Origin: Panacagrimonas sp052387695
GTDB taxonomy: Bacteria; Pseudomonadota; Gammaproteobacteria; Nevskiales; Nevskiaceae
Assembly: GCA_052387695.1 (NCBI GenBank)
Contig: JBQTIX010000119.1
Coordinates: 1-64,000 of the forward strand
Direction: 5' to 3'
Length of the DNA stretch: 64,000 nucleotides
The position numbers and the translations under genes are program-made. Shown here piece by piece: positions 1 through 8,682 of the stretch. How positions within the stretch are numbered: position 1 is the first letter of the stretch; each line of letters starts with the position of its first letter. Under the pieces are notes generated by a model. The model did no database searches, had not been told where the DNA came from, and worked only from the letters and a program-made list of their open reading frames with translations.

Positions 1-23
1 CGACACTCTTGCAGAGAGAATCC

Positions 24-1268
24 TCAGTGTGAGACTCCCAGCGCATTGGCGCGACGCAACAGGAAGGCGCGGACATCGGCGTCCTCGCTCAGACCCATCG
101 CCTGTTCGTACGCGGACAAGGCTTCCGCCCTGCGACCGAGTTGCGCGAGCAGGTGCGCGCGCACCGCCCACCAAGGTTGATACGAGCCGATGCCCTCAGC
201 ATCGATGGCATCCAGCCGCTGCAAACCGATCTGCGCGCCAAAAGCTTCGCCTTCCGCCGCCGCGTGACCGACGCGTGCACCCACGGTCGGCGCAATCTCC
301 ATCAGCCCTGCGTACAGGCTCGCGATCACCTCCCAGCGAGTCGAACCCGTGCGTGCGCGCTGCGCGTGCACCGCCTGGATCGCAGCTTCCAACTGGAAGC
401 GGCCGAGGCGCTGCATCGCTCCGGCGCGGCGCAGCAGAATCTCCGCCTCCTCGATCATGGAGGCCGACCAGCGCGTCGTGTCCTGTTCGCTCAGCGGCAC
501 ATAGCCACGCGCAGCGTCACGACGAGCCTCGCGCCGCGACTCGCAATACAAAACCAGGCTCAGCAGCCCCAGCGCCTCTGCTTGATCCGGCATGAGCTGC
601 ACCAGCATCCGCGCCAACTGCATCGCTTCGGAAGCGAGCCCGGAACGACGCGCATCGCCCTCGCCGGCCGCGTCCCAGCCGGTGCCGTAGGCGGCATAGA
701 TGCCCGCGAGCACGGCGTCCAGCCGCTCTGGAAGATCGGCCGCCGCGGGCACCTCGAACGCGATACCGGCATCGCGAATCTTGGTCTTGGCGCGAACCAG
801 GCGCTGGCCCATCGCCGCAGGCGCGACCAGAAACGCCGAAGCGATGGTGGCCGCATCCAGGCCCAGCACGGTTTGCAGCATCAGCGGCGTGCGCGACGCG
901 GCATCGATTGCCGGGTGGGCGCATACGAACATCAGCTTGAGACGCTCATCGGGGAACATTTCCGGCTCCGCTTCCGACAGGTCCTGCGCCTGGCCGAGCA
1001 TGGTGTCGAGTTCGATCAGGGGACGCGCCGCCTCGTGCACCTGCGCGTGACGCTGCGCATCGATCAGACGACGCCGTGCGGCCGTGAGCAGCCAGGCTTC
1101 GGGATGCTCCGGCACGCCGTCCCGCGGCCAGGTGCGCAGTGCCGTTTCGAACGCATCGGCCAGCGCATCCTCAGCCGCCGCAAGATCGCGCGAACGCGCG
1201 GCGATGAAGGCCACGAGGCGGCCGCAACTCTGCCGGGCGGCAGCGACCACCGCCTCGTGAGCCGTCAT
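24..1268 (-). CDS. ECF-type RNA polymerase sigma factor with long C-terminal extension (COG4941/DUF6596-like)
   Basis: Predicted extracytoplasmic-function sigma factor of 414 residues. Residues ~8-75 look like sigma region 2 (acidic helix AAEDALADAFETAL, then PEAWLLTAARRRLIDAQR). A region 4-like stretch lies near residues 105-165, followed by a ~240-residue helical, TPR-like tail typical of the long ECF subgroup that carries DUF6596. The ATG at 1268 is preferred. An in-frame ATG at 1364 would add 32 low-complexity Arg/Pro-rich residues and overlap the neighbouring gene. It lies 10 bp behind a YCII-domain gene in the same direction. Sigma factor plus YCII protein is a recurring pair in proteobacteria and actinobacteria, so the two are probably cotranscribed. 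The regulon is unknown. Confidence 0.88.
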   Translation of the reverse strand: MTAHEAVVAAARQSCGRLVAFIAARSRDLAAAEDALADAFETALRTWPRDGVPEHPEAWLLTAARRRLIDAQRHAQVHEAARPLIELDTMLGQAQDLSEAEPEMFPDERLKLMFVCAHPAIDAASRTPLMLQTVLGLDAATIASAFLVAPAAMGQRLVRAKTKIRDAGIAFEVPAAADLPERLDAVLAGIYAAYGTGWDAAGEGDARRSGLASEAMQLARMLVQLMPDQAEALGLLSLVLYCESRREARRDAARGYVPLSEQDTTRWSASMIEEAEILLRRAGAMQRLGRFQLEAAIQAVHAQRARTGSTRWEVIASLYAGLMEIAPTVGARVGHAAAEGEAFGAQIGLQRLDAIDAEGIGSYQPWWAVRAHLLAQLGRRAEALSAYEQAMGLSEDADVRAFLLRRANALGVSH

Positions 1269-1278
1269 CGCCAAGGCT

Positions 1279-1626
1279 TCAACCGGACATCGGGACGATG
1301 GGCCGCACCTCGACCCGACCCGTCGCCGCGGCGGGGCAGCGCGCCGCCCACTCCAGCGCCGCATCGAGGTTGGCGGCCTCGATCAACATCACGCCGCCGA
1401 GCTGTTCCTTGGTGTCGGCGTAAGGGCCGTCCTGAACCTGGCGCTTGCCCTCGCGTAGAGACAGCGTGGTCGCCGTGGCCGGCCCTTGCAGGCAGGCGCC
1501 GCCGGTGAGCGTGTCGCCGAGCGCCGCCGCGTAGGCCTTCCAGGGCGCCCAGTACTCTGGCGCCTTGGCGCTGTTGCGGGCGGAAAAATCGTCAGCAGTT
1601 TCGTAGATGATGATGGCGTATTTCAT
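1279..1626 (-). CDS. YCII-related domain protein (sigma-factor partner)
   Basis: A 115-residue protein starting MKYAIIIYETADDF with the ferredoxin-like YCII fold. Typical features are the N-terminal strand with an early Tyr, a central GDTLTGGACL segment, and a C-terminal EVRPI strand. The start at 1626 has a good Shine-Dalgarno (GAGGAAGCC directly before ATG). An upstream in-frame ATG at 1716 gives a non-homologous leader. It is the first gene of a two-gene operon with the ECF sigma factor. Family members (COG3795) are found beside such sigma factors, but their biochemical role is not established. A regulatory or small-molecule-binding partner role is inference from context. Confidence 0.85.
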   Translation of the reverse strand: MKYAIIIYETADDFSARNSAKAPEYWAPWKAYAAALGDTLTGGACLQGPATATTLSLREGKRQVQDGPYADTKEQLGGVMLIEAANLDAALEWAARCPAAATGRVEVRPIVPMSG

Positions 1627-1973
1627 GGCTTCCTCGGTCTTGGAATCGTTGTCGGGAAAGGGATCGCACGAAGTCCGTGCACCTCCATGACGGGCTGGCG
1701 AACCCGATTTCGACATTTGAAGACGCGTTACGCAAGCAGACGGACGAGCGGCCTCAGTCCCGAATCGCGATCACCGGTCTGAAGTCTGTTGGCCACTTGT
1801 TTGTCCGCCGTGCCTGGCCACTTTTCCCTGGGCGAACACCCTGCTTGACGGCACCAGCTTCTTGTCAGCACTCTGCGGCCGAAGCTGCGACGCAAAAATA
1901 AACGGCGGCTTGCTGTGACGCATCTGCGAAGACGGATGTGCTCGTAAGGCAGTGCAAATCTGAGGAGACAAGA
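1627..1973. other. Intergenic region without recognisable gene
   Basis: About 350 bp between the divergent sigma/YCII operon and the small ORF ahead of the HyuAB genes. Open frames here are short and overlap each other on both strands without homology that I recognise. It presumably holds the divergent promoters. I see no convincing sigma-70 boxes, hairpin terminator or repeat. Confidence 0.5.
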
Positions 1974-2240
1974 ATGAGCAAGACCGCCACGACGGTTGCG
2001 CCGGGCATCAACCAGCCACGTGAAGACGTGACCGAGCTGGAACTGCGTGACGCGGGCGTCGACCTGCACCGGGATTTTCCCGGCGCCACCCCTGCCGACT
2101 TCAAGCGCTACCCGGTGCTCTCGGAGGGCGGCTGGTTCATGGTCGTCAAGCACCAGCGAACCCTCCGGTCCGTGAGCCGAAAGCCCTGGAAGCTGCTGGG
2201 TCCGGTGCCGCTGACCTCGGACGGTCTCTTACTCGAATAA
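1974..2240 (+). CDS. Small protein of unknown function upstream of hydantoinase/carboxylase-like genes
   Basis: An 88-residue ORF with a strong ribosome-binding site (GAGGAGACAAGA before ATG at 1974). It contains no cysteine, signal peptide or membrane segment. The C-terminal half is basic (KHQRTLRSVSRKPWKLLG). It lies 75 bp upstream of the HyuA-like gene and in the same direction, so it may belong to the same transcript. Related ATP-dependent carboxylases (acetone and acetophenone carboxylase) carry a small extra subunit. This protein has no zinc-ligand cysteines and does not resemble the acetone carboxylase gamma subunit as I know it. Function not recognised. Confidence 0.6.
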   Translation: MSKTATTVAPGINQPREDVTELELRDAGVDLHRDFPGATPADFKRYPVLSEGGWFMVVKHQRTLRSVSRKPWKLLGPVPLTSDGLLLE

Positions 2241-2315
2241 GAACACGTACGCCCCCGTTCACCCAGGGCGGCGATCTGCTGTCAACCAGAGCCTGCCAGG
2301 GCCAAGGAGCTGCAC

Positions 2316-4361
2316 ATGATGATTGGGGTTGATGTCGGCGGAACCTTCACCGACGTGGTGGCGATCTCGAGGGACGGCATCCGCACGGTCAAGGTCGCGA
2401 CCGATGTGAGCAATACCGAGAAGGGGGTGATCCAGGGCGCACGCGAGGCCGGCGTCGAGGCCGCCTCGGTGTTCAACCACGCAAGCACGCACGGTCTCAA
2501 TGCCGTCATCACGCGCCGACTGCCGAAGATCGCGTTCCTGACCACGTTCGGGCATCGCGACATTCTCGATGTGGGCCGTGTCTGGCGTCCGCCCAACGAT
2601 CTGACCAATCCGCACTGGCGCCGCTCCTTCGGCGACGCCGACAGGCCGCTCGTTCCACGCTATCTGCGTCGCGGCATTCGTGAACGCATCGCGGCCAGCG
2701 GCGACGTGCTGATTCCGCTTGACGAGACACAGGCGCGCGAACAACTCGAAGTGCTGAAGCGCTGCGAGGTGCAGGGCGTCGCGATCTGCCTGCTCAATGC
2801 CTACGTCGCGCACCGCCACGAGGAGCGCCTGCGCGAACTCGTGCGCGAGGTGCTCGGACCGATCCCCTGCTCGATCTCCTGCGAGGTGTCGCCGCTGGCG
2901 AAGGAATTCGCCCGCGCATCGACCACCGTGATCGACGTGTTCATGAACCTGATCTACGGCAGCTACACGCAGAAGCTGGATGCGGGACTGCGCGAGCTTG
3001 GCTTCAAGGGCGGGCTGAATTACGCGAACTGCGCGGCGCAGCTCATCCCGGCCGATGTCGCGATGCGGCGCCCGTTCGAGATCGTGTTCGCCGGACCGGC
3101 TGCGGGCACCATCGCGAGCGCGCACTTCGGCAGCATGATCGACAAGCAGAACCTGATTTGCGTGGACGTCGGTGGCACGTCCTGCGACATCAGCCTGGTC
3201 ACGGAAGGAAAGCCCTTCGTCAATACGACCTTCCAGCTCGAACACGATCTGGTGGTCAACGCGCTGTCCATCGAGGTGTCCAGCATAGGCGCGGGTGGCG
3301 GCAGCCTCGTCACCATCAGTGGCGCAGGCGAGTTGCAGGTGGGACCCGGCAGCGCGGGCGCGGACCCCGGCCCGGCCTGCTACGGTAAGGGCGGCAAGCA
3401 GCCCGCGATGACCGATGCCTGCCTGCTCATCGGCATCATCGATGCGGGCGGCTTTGCGGGCGGACGCATGAAGCTCGATCCCGCGCTGTCGCTCAAGGCC
3501 TTCGAAGAACTGGAGACCGTGATTCCCTTCAAGGAGCGCATCCGCTACGCCTACAACGTCGGCGCGAACAACATCGCCGAGGGCATCACCAACATCGCGA
3601 TCCAGCACGGCATCGATCCGCGCGACTACAGCCTCGTGTCCTTCGGCGCGGCGGGTTCCATGCTGCTGCCCGCGGTGCTGGAACTCGTGCACGCGGCCGA
3701 GGTCATCGTGCCGCCGCATCCCGGCCTGTTCTCGGCGCTCGGGCTGGTGAGTTCCGATCAGGTCTATGGCGACAGCCGCAGCGCGTACACCGTGCTGACC
3801 GCGGATGCTGCGCCCGCCATCAACCAGGTGTACGAAGAAATGGAAGCGCGGCTGCGCGAGCAGCTGAAGGACTCAGCATCCGAGCTGCGCATCGTGCGCG
3901 CCTTCGACGGACGGCTGGTGGGCCAGACCTGGGAGACGCCGTTCATCGACGTGCCCTCCGGCATCATCGACGCGGCGGCGGTGGCAAAGATGATCGAGAA
4001 CTTCCACACCGTGTATCAGACCCGCTCCGGCAATCGCTTCGAGATGATGCCGGTACAGGGCGTGACGTATCGGGTGGAAGCGGTGCTGCCCGCCGAGAAG
4101 GTGCAGTACCCGAAGCTGCCGAAGCGTGAGGGCGCCGCGCTGGCGCCGACGCGCAGCATCGAGCTGAAGTACCTTGCGGATACGCCGATTCCCGCCTTCG
4201 AGTACGCGCGCGTCGATTTGCGTTTCGGCGATGAGATCGCCGGCCCCGCAATCATCCGCGAGCCGCTGTCCACCACGTTCATGCTGCCGGGCCAGAGCTT
4301 GAGAGTCGGCGAATACGGCGAGATGCACATACGCCCGAGCAAGCGCGGAGGGAAGCACTGA
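2316..4361 (+). CDS. HyuA-type hydantoinase/oxoprolinase family protein (ATP-binding subunit)
   Basis: A 681-residue member of the hydantoinase A/oxoprolinase/acetone carboxylase beta family. It shows an actin-like phosphate motif at the N terminus (IGVDVGGTFTDVV), the family signatures THGLNAVITR and GHRDILDVGR, a second nucleotide motif VDVGGTSCDISLV near residue 285, and a Gly-rich loop SSIGAGGGSL followed by GPGSAGADPGPACYG. Family members phosphorylate or activate a carbonyl or amide substrate with ATP. The 1-nt stop/start overlap with the HyuB gene (TGATG at 4359) shows translational coupling. The substrate cannot be read from sequence. Hydantoin, 5-oxoproline, N-methylhydantoin, acetone and acetophenone are all precedents in the family. 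Confidence 0.92.
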   Translation: MMIGVDVGGTFTDVVAISRDGIRTVKVATDVSNTEKGVIQGAREAGVEAASVFNHASTHGLNAVITRRLPKIAFLTTFGHRDILDVGRVWRPPNDLTNPHWRRSFGDADRPLVPRYLRRGIRERIAASGDVLIPLDETQAREQLEVLKRCEVQGVAICLLNAYVAHRHEERLRELVREVLGPIPCSISCEVSPLAKEFARASTTVIDVFMNLIYGSYTQKLDAGLRELGFKGGLNYANCAAQLIPADVAMRRPFEIVFAGPAAGTIASAHFGSMIDKQNLICVDVGGTSCDISLVTEGKPFVNTTFQLEHDLVVNALSIEVSSIGAGGGSLVTISGAGELQVGPGSAGADPGPACYGKGGKQPAMTDACLLIGIIDAGGFAGGRMKLDPALSLKAFEELETVIPFKERIRYAYNVGANNIAEGITNIAIQHGIDPRDYSLVSFGAAGSMLLPAVLELVHAAEVIVPPHPGLFSALGLVSSDQVYGDSRSAYTVLTADAAPAINQVYEEMEARLREQLKDSASELRIVRAFDGRLVGQTWETPFIDVPSGIIDAAAVAKMIENFHTVYQTRSGNRFEMMPVQGVTYRVEAVLPAEKVQYPKLPKREGAALAPTRSIELKYLADTPIPAFEYARVDLRFGDEIAGPAIIREPLSTTFMLPGQSLRVGEYGEMHIRPSKRGGKH

Positions 4362-6310
4362 TGAGCACCACCACAACTTCGCTGCGCGACCTGTCGCCCG
4401 AGCAGTTCGAAAAAATCTACAAGGCCGACCGTTTCACCATCGCCGTGCTCGCCAGTCGCATGCGCTACGTCGTGCGCCACATGAGCACCGGCCTGCTGAC
4501 CAATGCCTTCTCGCTGATTCTGCGCGACTGGTACGACTTCTCCGCGACCATCTCGGGGCCGCCGGAGCTCGACTACCCGATGAGCACGGTCAGCGACAGC
4601 CTGCTGCTGTTCATGGGCACCATGCCGGAGGCGGTGCGCAACATCATCACCGAGTACGGCGTGGAGCGCCTGCAACCCGGCGACGTGGTGATCTGCAACG
4701 ATCCCTATCGCAGCGGCACGCACGTCAACGATCTGGCCTTCCTGCGCCCGGTGTTCGTTGAGGGCAGGCTCGTGTCCTTCGTCGCGATGCGCGCGCACCA
4801 GCTCGACATGGGTGGCGTCGTGCCGGCCGGCTTCAGCGGCGGCAAGCGCAACACCTATGAGACCGGGCTGTGCATCCCGCCGACCCTGCTCTACAGCAGG
4901 GATAAACCGGTGAAGTCGGCGTTCAACATGATCTTCGACAACTGCCGCTTCGGCGCGCTGCTGTTGCCGGATATCAAGTCGCTGTACCAGAGCCTCGTGC
5001 TCGGCGACCGGCTGATCTGCGAGAGCATCCAGCGCTATGGGCTCGACGCCTATCTCGGCGCGATCCGCTATAGCTGCGATGTCTCGGCCGAGGCCATGCG
5101 CGACGCGATCCGCACGAAGATTCCGGACGGCGTGTACGAGGCCGAGGAAATGGTCGATGCGGACGGCGTGGACGCCAGCCTCGAATACAAGGTCAAGCTC
5201 AAGCTCACCAAGTTCGGCGACCACATCGAGGTCGATCTGAGCGGCACCTCGGCGCAGGCGCGCACCAGCATCAACTCCGGCCCGCTCGACGCGAAGACCT
5301 CGGTCGGGGTGGCGCTGAAGATGCTCATCGAGACGGTGACTCCGTTCAGCTCGGGGCTGTACCGCAACATCGACGTGGTGATTCCGCCGGGCACGATCTG
5401 CAGCGCCACACCGCCGGACGGCGCGATCTTCCTGTACTGGGAATCCTCCATCCAGGTGCTGTCCTGCGTGTACCGCGCGCTGGAAAAAGTGCTGGGCGTG
5501 GACGCCATCGGCGGCGACTACTCCTCGCTGATGATTCACAACGGCAACGGCGTGAATCCGAAGACCGGCATTCCCTGGGTCACGGTCGCGCAGTGCGGCG
5601 GTGAGCACGGCCCCTGGAGTGGCACCAAGCGCGGCGACGGCGACAGCTACACCGTGGAACAGATGCTCAACAACATCGACCCGGCCACCGAGGCGATCGA
5701 GGCCGATGTGCCGGTCGTGCTGCTGCGCAAGGAATACGCGGCCGACACCGCCGGCCCCGGCGCGAATCGCGGCGGCGCGGCGGTGGTGAAGGACACGCTG
5801 TGGCTCACTGCGGCCGAACACTGGTCGATGCCGCTGCATACGAAGACCTCCACCGGCTTCGGCGTCAACGGCGGCCGCGACGGCAGCTTGCAGGCGAGCT
5901 GGATGTTTCCGCCCGAGGCTTTCGATGTCGCTGGCTCGCGAGACATTCTTCCGGTCACGCCGTCGATCTACGCGAAGTCGGTGCCGGTGGCCGGCATGCT
6001 CGATCCGGAGACGAAGTGCCTCGACGCTGCGGGCGAGTATTTCTACTTCAACTCCACGCCGGTGTGGAAGACGAAAGCGAACTCCATGTTCCGCTACCAG
6101 ACCTGCGGTGGCGGTGGCTGGGGCAATCCGCTGGAGCGCGAGCCCGAGCGCGTGAAGCGCGATGTGCGCGACGAGTACGTGAGCATCGAAGGCGCGTATC
6201 GCGACTATGGTGTCGTCATCAAGGGTGATCCTTTGAAGGACCCGGAGGGCTTGGTGGTCGATCTTGCGGGGACCACGAGACGGCGAGCGGAGATGGCAGA
6301 GGCGCGTTAG
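4361..6310 (+). CDS. HyuB-type hydantoinase/oxoprolinase family protein (catalytic partner)
   Basis: A 649-residue hydantoinase B/oxoprolinase domain protein, the usual partner of HyuA. Recognisable are GDVVICNDPYRSGTHVNDLA near residue 107-126, the HQLDMGGVVPAGFSGG segment that occupies the place of the family HHADIGG motif, and GGGWGNPLERE near the C terminus. It begins inside the stop codon of hyuA and ends 30 bp before an interspersed palindrome. The variant HQLDMGG in place of the usual double-His motif points to the carboxylase-like or otherwise divergent branch, but that assignment is inference. The pair is expected to form a cytoplasmic complex hydrolysing or carboxylating its substrate with ATP. 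Confidence 0.9.
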   Translation: MSTTTTSLRDLSPEQFEKIYKADRFTIAVLASRMRYVVRHMSTGLLTNAFSLILRDWYDFSATISGPPELDYPMSTVSDSLLLFMGTMPEAVRNIITEYGVERLQPGDVVICNDPYRSGTHVNDLAFLRPVFVEGRLVSFVAMRAHQLDMGGVVPAGFSGGKRNTYETGLCIPPTLLYSRDKPVKSAFNMIFDNCRFGALLLPDIKSLYQSLVLGDRLICESIQRYGLDAYLGAIRYSCDVSAEAMRDAIRTKIPDGVYEAEEMVDADGVDASLEYKVKLKLTKFGDHIEVDLSGTSAQARTSINSGPLDAKTSVGVALKMLIETVTPFSSGLYRNIDVVIPPGTICSATPPDGAIFLYWESSIQVLSCVYRALEKVLGVDAIGGDYSSLMIHNGNGVNPKTGIPWVTVAQCGGEHGPWSGTKRGDGDSYTVEQMLNNIDPATEAIEADVPVVLLRKEYAADTAGPGANRGGAAVVKDTLWLTAAEHWSMPLHTKTSTGFGVNGGRDGSLQASWMFPPEAFDVAGSRDILPVTPSIYAKSVPVAGMLDPETKCLDAAGEYFYFNSTPVWKTKANSMFRYQTCGGGGWGNPLEREPERVKRDVRDEYVSIEGAYRDYGVVIKGDPLKDPEGLVVDLAGTTRRRAEMAEAR

Positions 6311-6339
6311 GGAAGGTCTGCACAGGTTTCATCCGGCCC

Positions 6340-6442
6340 GTAGGTCGGTTCAAGCCGAAGGCGGAACCGACGCTGCGCGCGCTCGACAAAGGGCGCCCGT
6401 CGGGTCCGCCCGCGAACAGCACGCGGGCTTGACCCGACCTAC
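6340..6442. repeat. Interspersed palindromic repeat, family A, copy 1
   Basis: Starts GTAGGTCGGTTCAAGCC and ends with the complementary CTTGACCCGACCTAC, with a variable GC-rich middle. The element lies just behind the hyuB stop codon. Copies of the same element occur at 24693-24855 and 42911-43018. Weak similarity (CTGCACAG, ATCCG) extends upstream of the arm to within a few bases of the stop codon, as in copy 2. It probably folds into a long hairpin in RNA. Confidence 0.85.
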
Positions 6443-6529
6443 CCTTGAATTCAGACCGGTGCCGAGCGTCCTTAGCTGGGTCGGAGGCCGGTTTCGACTG
6501 AAACAGGGTTCAGCCTTTCCATTTTTCGA

Positions 6530-7402
6530 TCAGCCGGCAGCGCTCGAAGCTCTCAGCGCCGCGATGCGATCTTCCAGCGGCGGGTGCGTCATGAACATCT
6601 TCTTCGCGCCGATCACGCCGAAGGCTTCGACAGTTTCCGGCAGCGTGGACTGCGCGCCTCCAGCCTTGAGCCGTTCCAGCGCCGAAATCATCTTGCGCTT
6701 GCCGGCCAGATGCGCGCCGCCCGCGTCCGCGCGGAATTCACGCTGGCGCGAGAACCAGCAGACGACTGCCGAAGCCAGGATTCCGAACACGATCTGCAAG
6801 ATCATCACGGTGATGAAATAGCCCGGGCCGGTTCCGCGCTCGGTCTTGAAGATCGCACGGTCGATCACGAAGCCGACCACTCGCGCCAGGAACATCACGA
6901 AGGTATTGAGCACACCCTGGATCAGGGTGAGCGTGACCATGTCGCCATTGGCGACGTGGCTGATCTCGTGTCCGAGTACCGCCTCGACCTCGTCCTGGCT
7001 CATGTTGCGCAGCAGGCCGGTGCTGACCGCGACCAAGGCATTGTTCCTGTTCATGCCAGTGGCGAAGGCGTTGGGCTCCGGCGCGTCGAACACCGCGACC
7101 TCGGGCACGCCGATGCCCGCCGCGCGGGCCTGCCGCTGCACCGTGTTGAGCAGCCACATCTCGGCGGAATTTTTCGGCTCGGTGATGACCTGCGCGCCGG
7201 TGGACCGCTTGGCCATCCACTTCGAGATGGCCAGAGAGATGAACGCGCCCCCAAAACCGAAGACGGCGGAAAATGCCAGCAGCGCACCAAAGTTCAGTCC
7301 GTTCTCGGTCAGGAACTGGTTGACGCCCAGCAGGGAAGCCACGATCGACAGCACGATCATGACCGCGAGGTTGGTGACGATGAGCAGGAAGATGCCTTTC
7401 AT
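6530..7402 (-). CDS. htpX: Protease HtpX homologue (zinc metalloprotease, M48B)
   Basis: A 290-residue inner-membrane protease. The HEXXH zinc site lies in LGHEISHVANGD near residue 140. Two N-terminal hydrophobic segments (FLLIVTNLAVMIVLSIVASL and the following LLAFSAVFGFGGAFISLA) and two after the active site (LGVLNTF-like and YFITVMILQIVFGILASAVV regions) match the HtpX topology. FRADAGGAHLAGKRKMI provides the downstream Glu/Asp ligand region. Start at 7402 (MKGIFLLIV) is chosen over the ATG at 7492, which would add 30 non-conserved residues. HtpX degrades misfolded membrane proteins together with FtsH and is commonly heat or envelope-stress induced. It is monocistronic here. Confidence 0.96.
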   Translation of the reverse strand: MKGIFLLIVTNLAVMIVLSIVASLLGVNQFLTENGLNFGALLAFSAVFGFGGAFISLAISKWMAKRSTGAQVITEPKNSAEMWLLNTVQRQARAAGIGVPEVAVFDAPEPNAFATGMNRNNALVAVSTGLLRNMSQDEVEAVLGHEISHVANGDMVTLTLIQGVLNTFVMFLARVVGFVIDRAIFKTERGTGPGYFITVMILQIVFGILASAVVCWFSRQREFRADAGGAHLAGKRKMISALERLKAGGAQSTLPETVEAFGVIGAKKMFMTHPPLEDRIAALRASSAAG

Positions 7403-7534
7403 GACAGGTTTCTTAAGGACGGTGAACGTACACGGGGGGATGATCGGGGCTTCGACCGACGGTTCAAGTCCGACGTTCGGGCAGCATCGCAACCCTCAGA
7501 TGCCCGATGATATTCGGCACTTTCGGAGATCAGT

Positions 7535-8209
7535 GTGGATTCCAACCTTTACCAGGCCCTGCAAGCCACGGCCTGTGTCGACGCAGACCATCCGCTCGTG
7601 CGCAGCTTCGCGCGCCGCGCCGCAGGTGAGGACGGCAGCGAGCGCGACCGCGCGGTGCGGCTGTATTACGCCGTCCGTGACGAGATTCGGTACGACCCCT
7701 ATCGCATCGACCTGAGCGTCAAGGGCCTGCGCGCGAGCACCGTGCTGGAACAGGGTTTCGGCTTCTGCGTGAACAAGGCGGTGCTGCTGGCAGCCGCCTG
7801 CCGGGCGGTCGGCATTCCTGCCCGACTCGGTTATGCGGACGTGCGCAATCACCTGTCCACCGAGCGCCTGCGGCAGACCATGCAGACCGACGTCTTCTAC
7901 TACCACGGCTACACCGCGATCCATCTCGACGGGCGCTGGGTCAAGGCGACGCCGGCATTCAACCGAAAACTGTGCGAGAAGTTCGGCCTGGCGACCCTGG
8001 AGTTCGATGGCAGCGGGGATTCGATCTACCACCCCTTCGATCTGGCCGGTAACCGGCATATGGAGTACCTGCAACTGCGCGGCGAGTTCGACGACCTGCC
8101 GCTGGACGACATGCTGCGGCTGTTCGCCGAGCGCTACCCCTATATGGCCCGGCTGGGCCTGGCGGATTTCGAAGCTGACATCGCGCGCGAGCAGGGAGCG
8201 CGCGCCTGA
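7535..8209 (+). CDS. Transglutaminase-like cysteine peptidase-fold protein
   Basis: A 224-residue protein starting with GTG at 7535 behind a CGGAG ribosome-binding site. The core GFGFCVNKAVLLAAACRAVG around residue 70-90 is the transglutaminase-like Cys motif. YHGYTAIHLDGRW supplies the His, and WVKATPAFN lies where the third residue (Asp) usually sits in a DPT motif, so the Asp appears replaced. Soluble, no signal peptide. Such proteins act as peptidases or amide-modifying enzymes, and the substrate here is unknown. It is divergent from htpX, and the 132-bp gap should hold both promoters. Confidence 0.82.
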   Translation: MDSNLYQALQATACVDADHPLVRSFARRAAGEDGSERDRAVRLYYAVRDEIRYDPYRIDLSVKGLRASTVLEQGFGFCVNKAVLLAAACRAVGIPARLGYADVRNHLSTERLRQTMQTDVFYYHGYTAIHLDGRWVKATPAFNRKLCEKFGLATLEFDGSGDSIYHPFDLAGNRHMEYLQLRGEFDDLPLDDMLRLFAERYPYMARLGLADFEADIAREQGARA

Positions 8210-8228
8210 AGCCCATCCCTTTTGGCTC

Positions 8229-8672
8229 TCAGCCGATGTAGGCCGAGATGATCTTCGACAGGCCGGGCAAGGCGCTACGCACTTCCGACTCGGCGGTCGG
8301 GCGGAAGCGTTCGTACACCGTGCGCACCGAGCCATTCGGATGCTGACCGGCGCGCTGGTCGGTCACGCCGATCAGAGCCACGACCGCGTCGTCCGGGTGT
8401 TTCTGCAGGAAGAGGCTAAAATCGCGATCGCTCGATAGCCGGAAGCGCTGAAACAGGGGTTCGAGCGCAACCGCGAAATCCGGCAGCAGCCGGGCCGTTG
8501 CGCGGTGCAGGGCATTGGGGCGGATCGAATTGAGCATACTCAGACCGGCCTTGAGCGTCAGGCGCCGGAGGGTGCCGCGACTGTCGATCTGTTTTTCGAC
8601 CAGGGCAACACAGTCCCTGATGAGGGCATCGCGTTGATGTTCGACCAGCAGCAATTCGGCAAGCGTGGACAT
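8229..8672 (-). CDS. Conserved hypothetical protein, DUF6918-like
   Basis: A 147-residue, mostly helical soluble protein starting MSTLAELLLVEHQRDALIRD. The beginning and the segment RPNALHRATARLLPDFAVALEP resemble the family named DUF6918, known mainly from actinobacteria. This match is from memory of the family. The start at 8672 is preferred over the longer frame from 8909, which would run antisense through the neighbouring kinase gene. Its start codon overlaps, head to head, the start region of the ABC1 kinase gene (8665-8683). The two genes are divergent with essentially no intergenic space. Function unknown. Confidence 0.7.
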   Translation of the reverse strand: MSTLAELLLVEHQRDALIRDCVALVEKQIDSRGTLRRLTLKAGLSMLNSIRPNALHRATARLLPDFAVALEPLFQRFRLSSDRDFSLFLQKHPDDAVVALIGVTDQRAGQHPNGSVRTVYERFRPTAESEVRSALPGLSKIISAYIG

Positions 8673-8682
8673 GAGGTCATCG

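Noticed and set aside
141..1508. Long plus-strand ORF antisense to the sigma factor and YCII genes
   Set aside because: Compositional shadow of GC-rich coding DNA; Arg/His-rich without homology, while the minus-strand frames have clear families.
2259..5839. Long minus-strand ORFs opposite hyuA and hyuB
   Set aside because: Shadows of the HyuA/HyuB genes with Asp/His/Arg-biased composition and no motif.
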